The translations under genes were made by a program, and so were the position numbers. Positions 61,987 to 64,000 of a DNA stretch of 64,000 nt are shown here, piece after piece. The notes beneath the pieces are model-generated. The model worked only from the letters and a program-made list of their open reading frames with translations, was not told the origin of the DNA and did no database searches. Position 1 is the stretch's first letter, and each line of letters starts with the position of its first letter. Source of the stretch: Klebsiella sp. BIGb0138 (GTDB lineage: Bacteria > Pseudomonadota > Gammaproteobacteria > Enterobacterales > Enterobacteriaceae); contig NZ_SMCV01000001.1 in assembly GCF_004342285.1 (NCBI RefSeq), forward strand, positions 1-64,000, given 5' to 3'.

Positions 61987-62216
61987 CGGCGACTCCCGTC
62001 AGTGTGCGATCCGGCCATTACAACATATCTTTTTTACCGGCGTAGGGGGGACGGAGCTTTTATTTATGGTCACGACTGTGGCGGGTCAGGCAGGTAAATT
62101 GTCTGTTTTCACACAAAATGTTATCTGCAACACGCCGGGCGGCGGATATTCGTCTAAGGTTTTGTGATGGTCGCTCGCAGTGGCATGACCGTCTGAAATG
62201 ATAAGGAGAACTCCCC

Positions 62217-63962
62217 ATGACGAGATCGGTTTCACGTCGCCCCGCAACGCTGCCTTACGCCGTACGTCTGGCGCTGGGGGGCGTACTCTTCGCTTTATCG
62301 GCGCTCGCGGCCCAGGCTGCAGACAATCAACCCGCGCCGCAATCCCCGGATATTCTGTTAGGCCCGCTGTTCAATGATGTGCAAAGCGCCAAACTGTTCC
62401 CCGACCAGAAAACGTTCGCCGACGCGGTGCCCAATAGCGATCCGCTGATGATCCTCGCCGATTATCGCATGCAAAAAAACCAGGCCAGTTTCGATCTGCG
62501 CCACTTTGTCGAACTTAATTTTACGCTGCCAAAAGATAACGACCAGTATGTCCCGCCGAAGGGCCAGACGCTGCGTCAGCATATTGACGGGCTGTGGCCG
62601 GTGCTGACCCGTAGCACCGTAGACGTCGAAAAATGGGATTCGCTGCTGCCGCTGCCGAAACCCTATGTGGTTCCCGGCGGCCGCTTTCGCGAAGTCTATT
62701 ACTGGGACAGCTACTTCACCATGCTGGGTCTGGCGGAGAGCGGGCATTGGGACAAAATTGCCGACATGGTGGCGAACTTCGCCACGGAAATCGACACCTG
62801 GGGCCATATTCCCAACGGCAACCGCAGCTATTATCTGAGCCGCTCCCAGCCGCCGTTCTTCTCGTTTATGGTGGAGCTGCTCGCCAGCCACGATGGCGAC
62901 CAGGCGCTGAAAACCTATTTGCCGCAGTTGGAAAAAGAGTACCAGTACTGGATGCAAGGCGCCGATTCGCTGGCGCCGGGACAGGCCAACCAGCGCGTAG
63001 TGCGGATGGAAGACGGTGCGCTGCTGAACCGCTACTGGGATAATAATGACACCCCGCGCCCGGAATCCTGGCTTGATGATGTCACTACCGCCAAAAACAA
63101 CCCCAACCGCCCGGCGACCGAGATCTATCGCGACCTGCGTTCCGCCGCCGCTTCGGGCTGGGATTTTAGCTCGCGCTGGATGGATAACCCGCAGCAGCTG
63201 GGTACCATCCGCACCACCAGTATTGTGCCGGTCGATCTCAACGCACTGATGTTCCATATGGAGAAAGCCATCGCCCGCGCCAGTAAAGCCGCCGGTGATA
63301 ATGCCAAAGCGACGCAGTATGACGGGCTGGCGAACGCCCGGCAGAAAGCGCTGGAAAAATATCTGTGGAACGATAAAGAGGGCTGGTATGCGGATTACGA
63401 TCTGAAGACCCATAAAGTGCGTAATCAGCTGACCGCCGCCGCCCTGTTCCCGCTGTACGTTAACGCCGCCTCCCGCGAACGGGCGGCGAAGGTGTCGGCG
63501 GCCGCGGAATCACGATTGCTGAAGCCTGGCGGATTAACCACCACCACCGTCAATAGCGGCCAGCAGTGGGATGCGCCAAACGGCTGGGCGCCGCTGCAGT
63601 GGGTCGCCGCCGAAGGGTTGCAAAACTACGGCCAGGAAAAAGTCGCCATGGAAGTGAGCTGGCGCTTCCTCACCAACGTTCAGCATACCTACGACAGTAA
63701 ACAAAAGCTGGTTGAGAAGTATGACGTCAGCTCGACGGGAACCGGCGGCGGCGGCGGCGAGTATCCGCTGCAGGACGGATTTGGCTGGACCAACGGCGTG
63801 ACGTTGAAAATGCTCGATTTGGTGTGCCCGAAAGAGAAACCATGCGATTCGCTGCCGGCAACACGCCCGGTTGCCACCGCGGATAAACCCACCGTTGCCG
63901 TCAGTTCACAGCCTGCCGCTAACGATGCGGTTGCCGCCCCTGACCAAAAAGCCGCACCGTAA
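62217..63962 (+). CDS. treA: Periplasmic trehalase, TreA
   Basis: This 581-residue glycoside hydrolase family 37 enzyme splits trehalose to two glucose units in the periplasm. The signal peptide is cleaved near AQA-ADN (residue ~35). Both trehalase signatures are present: [14 protein letters not shown] near 153-166 and [13 protein letters not shown] near 451-463. The catalytic acid/base pair is expected in the [10 protein letters not shown] and [14 protein letters not shown] segments. The C-terminus has a ~35-residue Ala/Pro-rich tail beyond the E. coli protein (565 aa). AAGGAG lies 8 bp before the ATG, and a strong terminator follows. Confidence 0.95.
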   Translation: MTRSVSRRPATLPYAVRLALGGVLFALSALAAQAADNQPAPQSPDILLGPLFNDVQSAKLFPDQKTFADAVPNSDPLMILADYRMQKNQASFDLRHFVELNFTLPKDNDQYVPPKGQTLRQHIDGLWPVLTRSTVDVEKWDSLLPLPKPYVVPGGRFREVYYWDSYFTMLGLAESGHWDKIADMVANFATEIDTWGHIPNGNRSYYLSRSQPPFFSFMVELLASHDGDQALKTYLPQLEKEYQYWMQGADSLAPGQANQRVVRMEDGALLNRYWDNNDTPRPESWLDDVTTAKNNPNRPATEIYRDLRSAAASGWDFSSRWMDNPQQLGTIRTTSIVPVDLNALMFHMEKAIARASKAAGDNAKATQYDGLANARQKALEKYLWNDKEGWYADYDLKTHKVRNQLTAAALFPLYVNAASRERAAKVSAAAESRLLKPGGLTTTTVNSGQQWDAPNGWAPLQWVAAEGLQNYGQEKVAMEVSWRFLTNVQHTYDSKQKLVEKYDVSSTGTGGGGGEYPLQDGFGWTNGVTLKMLDLVCPKEKPCDSLPATRPVATADKPTVAVSSQPAANDAVAAPDQKAAP

Positions 63963-63968
63963 TCCCGG

Positions 63969-63997
63969 GCGCGGCGGGCCAACCGCCGCGCTTTTTT
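63969..63997 (+). terminator. Terminator after treA
   Basis: GCGCGGCGG and CCGCCGCGC pair perfectly across GCCAA, and six T residues follow directly. It ends 3 bp before the window edge. Confidence 0.92.
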
Positions 63998-64000
63998 CCT

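Noticed and set aside
62358-63413. A 351-codon minus-strand open frame antisense to treA
   Set aside because: The treA frame carries both trehalase signatures; the antisense frame is a codon-bias shadow.

Overview
The window reads as a chromosomal stretch of an enteric gammaproteobacterium of the Klebsiella/Raoultella type. The coding sequence is GC-rich with short intergenic gaps. It carries a complete tdcABCDEFG operon whose proteins look very close to the E. coli ones, a periplasmic trehalase, and many nutrient-uptake clusters of the kind that fill Klebsiella genomes. The genus is an inference from gene content; no rRNA or species marker is present.

Layout. (1) 1-4.1 kb: the right end of a prophage, with the tail of one structural gene, a tail fibre assembly-like protein, a tailspike with an SGNH-type esterase domain and a small lectin-like tail protein, closed by a terminator. 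(2) 4.3-7.9 kb: a second S-adenosylmethionine synthetase gene and a cytosolic PocR-domain sensor kinase with an AraC-type response regulator. (3) 8.2-22.2 kb: two gene blocks either side of a LysR gene that look like one scavenging system for a nitrogen-rich heterocycle. The left block has a 2-oxoglutarate/Fe(II) oxygenase, an 8-oxoguanine deaminase-family enzyme and a THI5/NMT1-type binding protein. The right block has a Rieske-type reductase, a cytosine deaminase-family amidohydrolase, a Rid protein, a creatininase-family hydrolase, a second copy of the binding protein with its ABC ATPase and permease, a flavin oxidase and an OprD-type porin. An NtrC-like site and a sigma-54-like promoter lie upstream of the left block, so nitrogen control is likely.

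(4) 22.4-29.7 kb: a GlxA-type regulator with a non-canonical GAPDH, then an ABC transporter flanked by HcxA-like and HcxB-like hydroxyacid dehydrogenases. (5) 29.7-31.4 kb: a CPBP membrane protease and an RluA-family pseudouridine synthase. (6) 31.4-40.3 kb: tdcABCDEFG for anaerobic threonine/serine breakdown, with a perfect CRP core site before tdcA. (7) 40.3-48.4 kb: a 0.76-kb AT-rich gap, an osmoprotectant-type ABC transporter with an FMN monooxygenase, a desaturase/PhnD-like pair, and a type II lumazine synthase. (8) 48.5-54.9 kb: a ROK regulator with a sugar ABC transporter and a PfkB kinase. (9) 54.9-57 kb: a divergent MFS exporter/AraC regulator pair. (10) 57-60.9 kb: the four-gene Anbu operon (proteasome-like Anbu, transglutaminase, alpha-E, ATP-grasp). 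(11) 61-64 kb: an exported alpha/beta hydrolase and treA with its terminator.

The strongest candidate for an undescribed system is the 8.2-22.2 kb block. It combines outer-membrane entry, two paralogous binding proteins sharing one ABC transporter, two deaminases, a ring or amide hydrolase, redox enzymes and apparent NtrC control. All annotation was made by eye from sequence; no database search was run.
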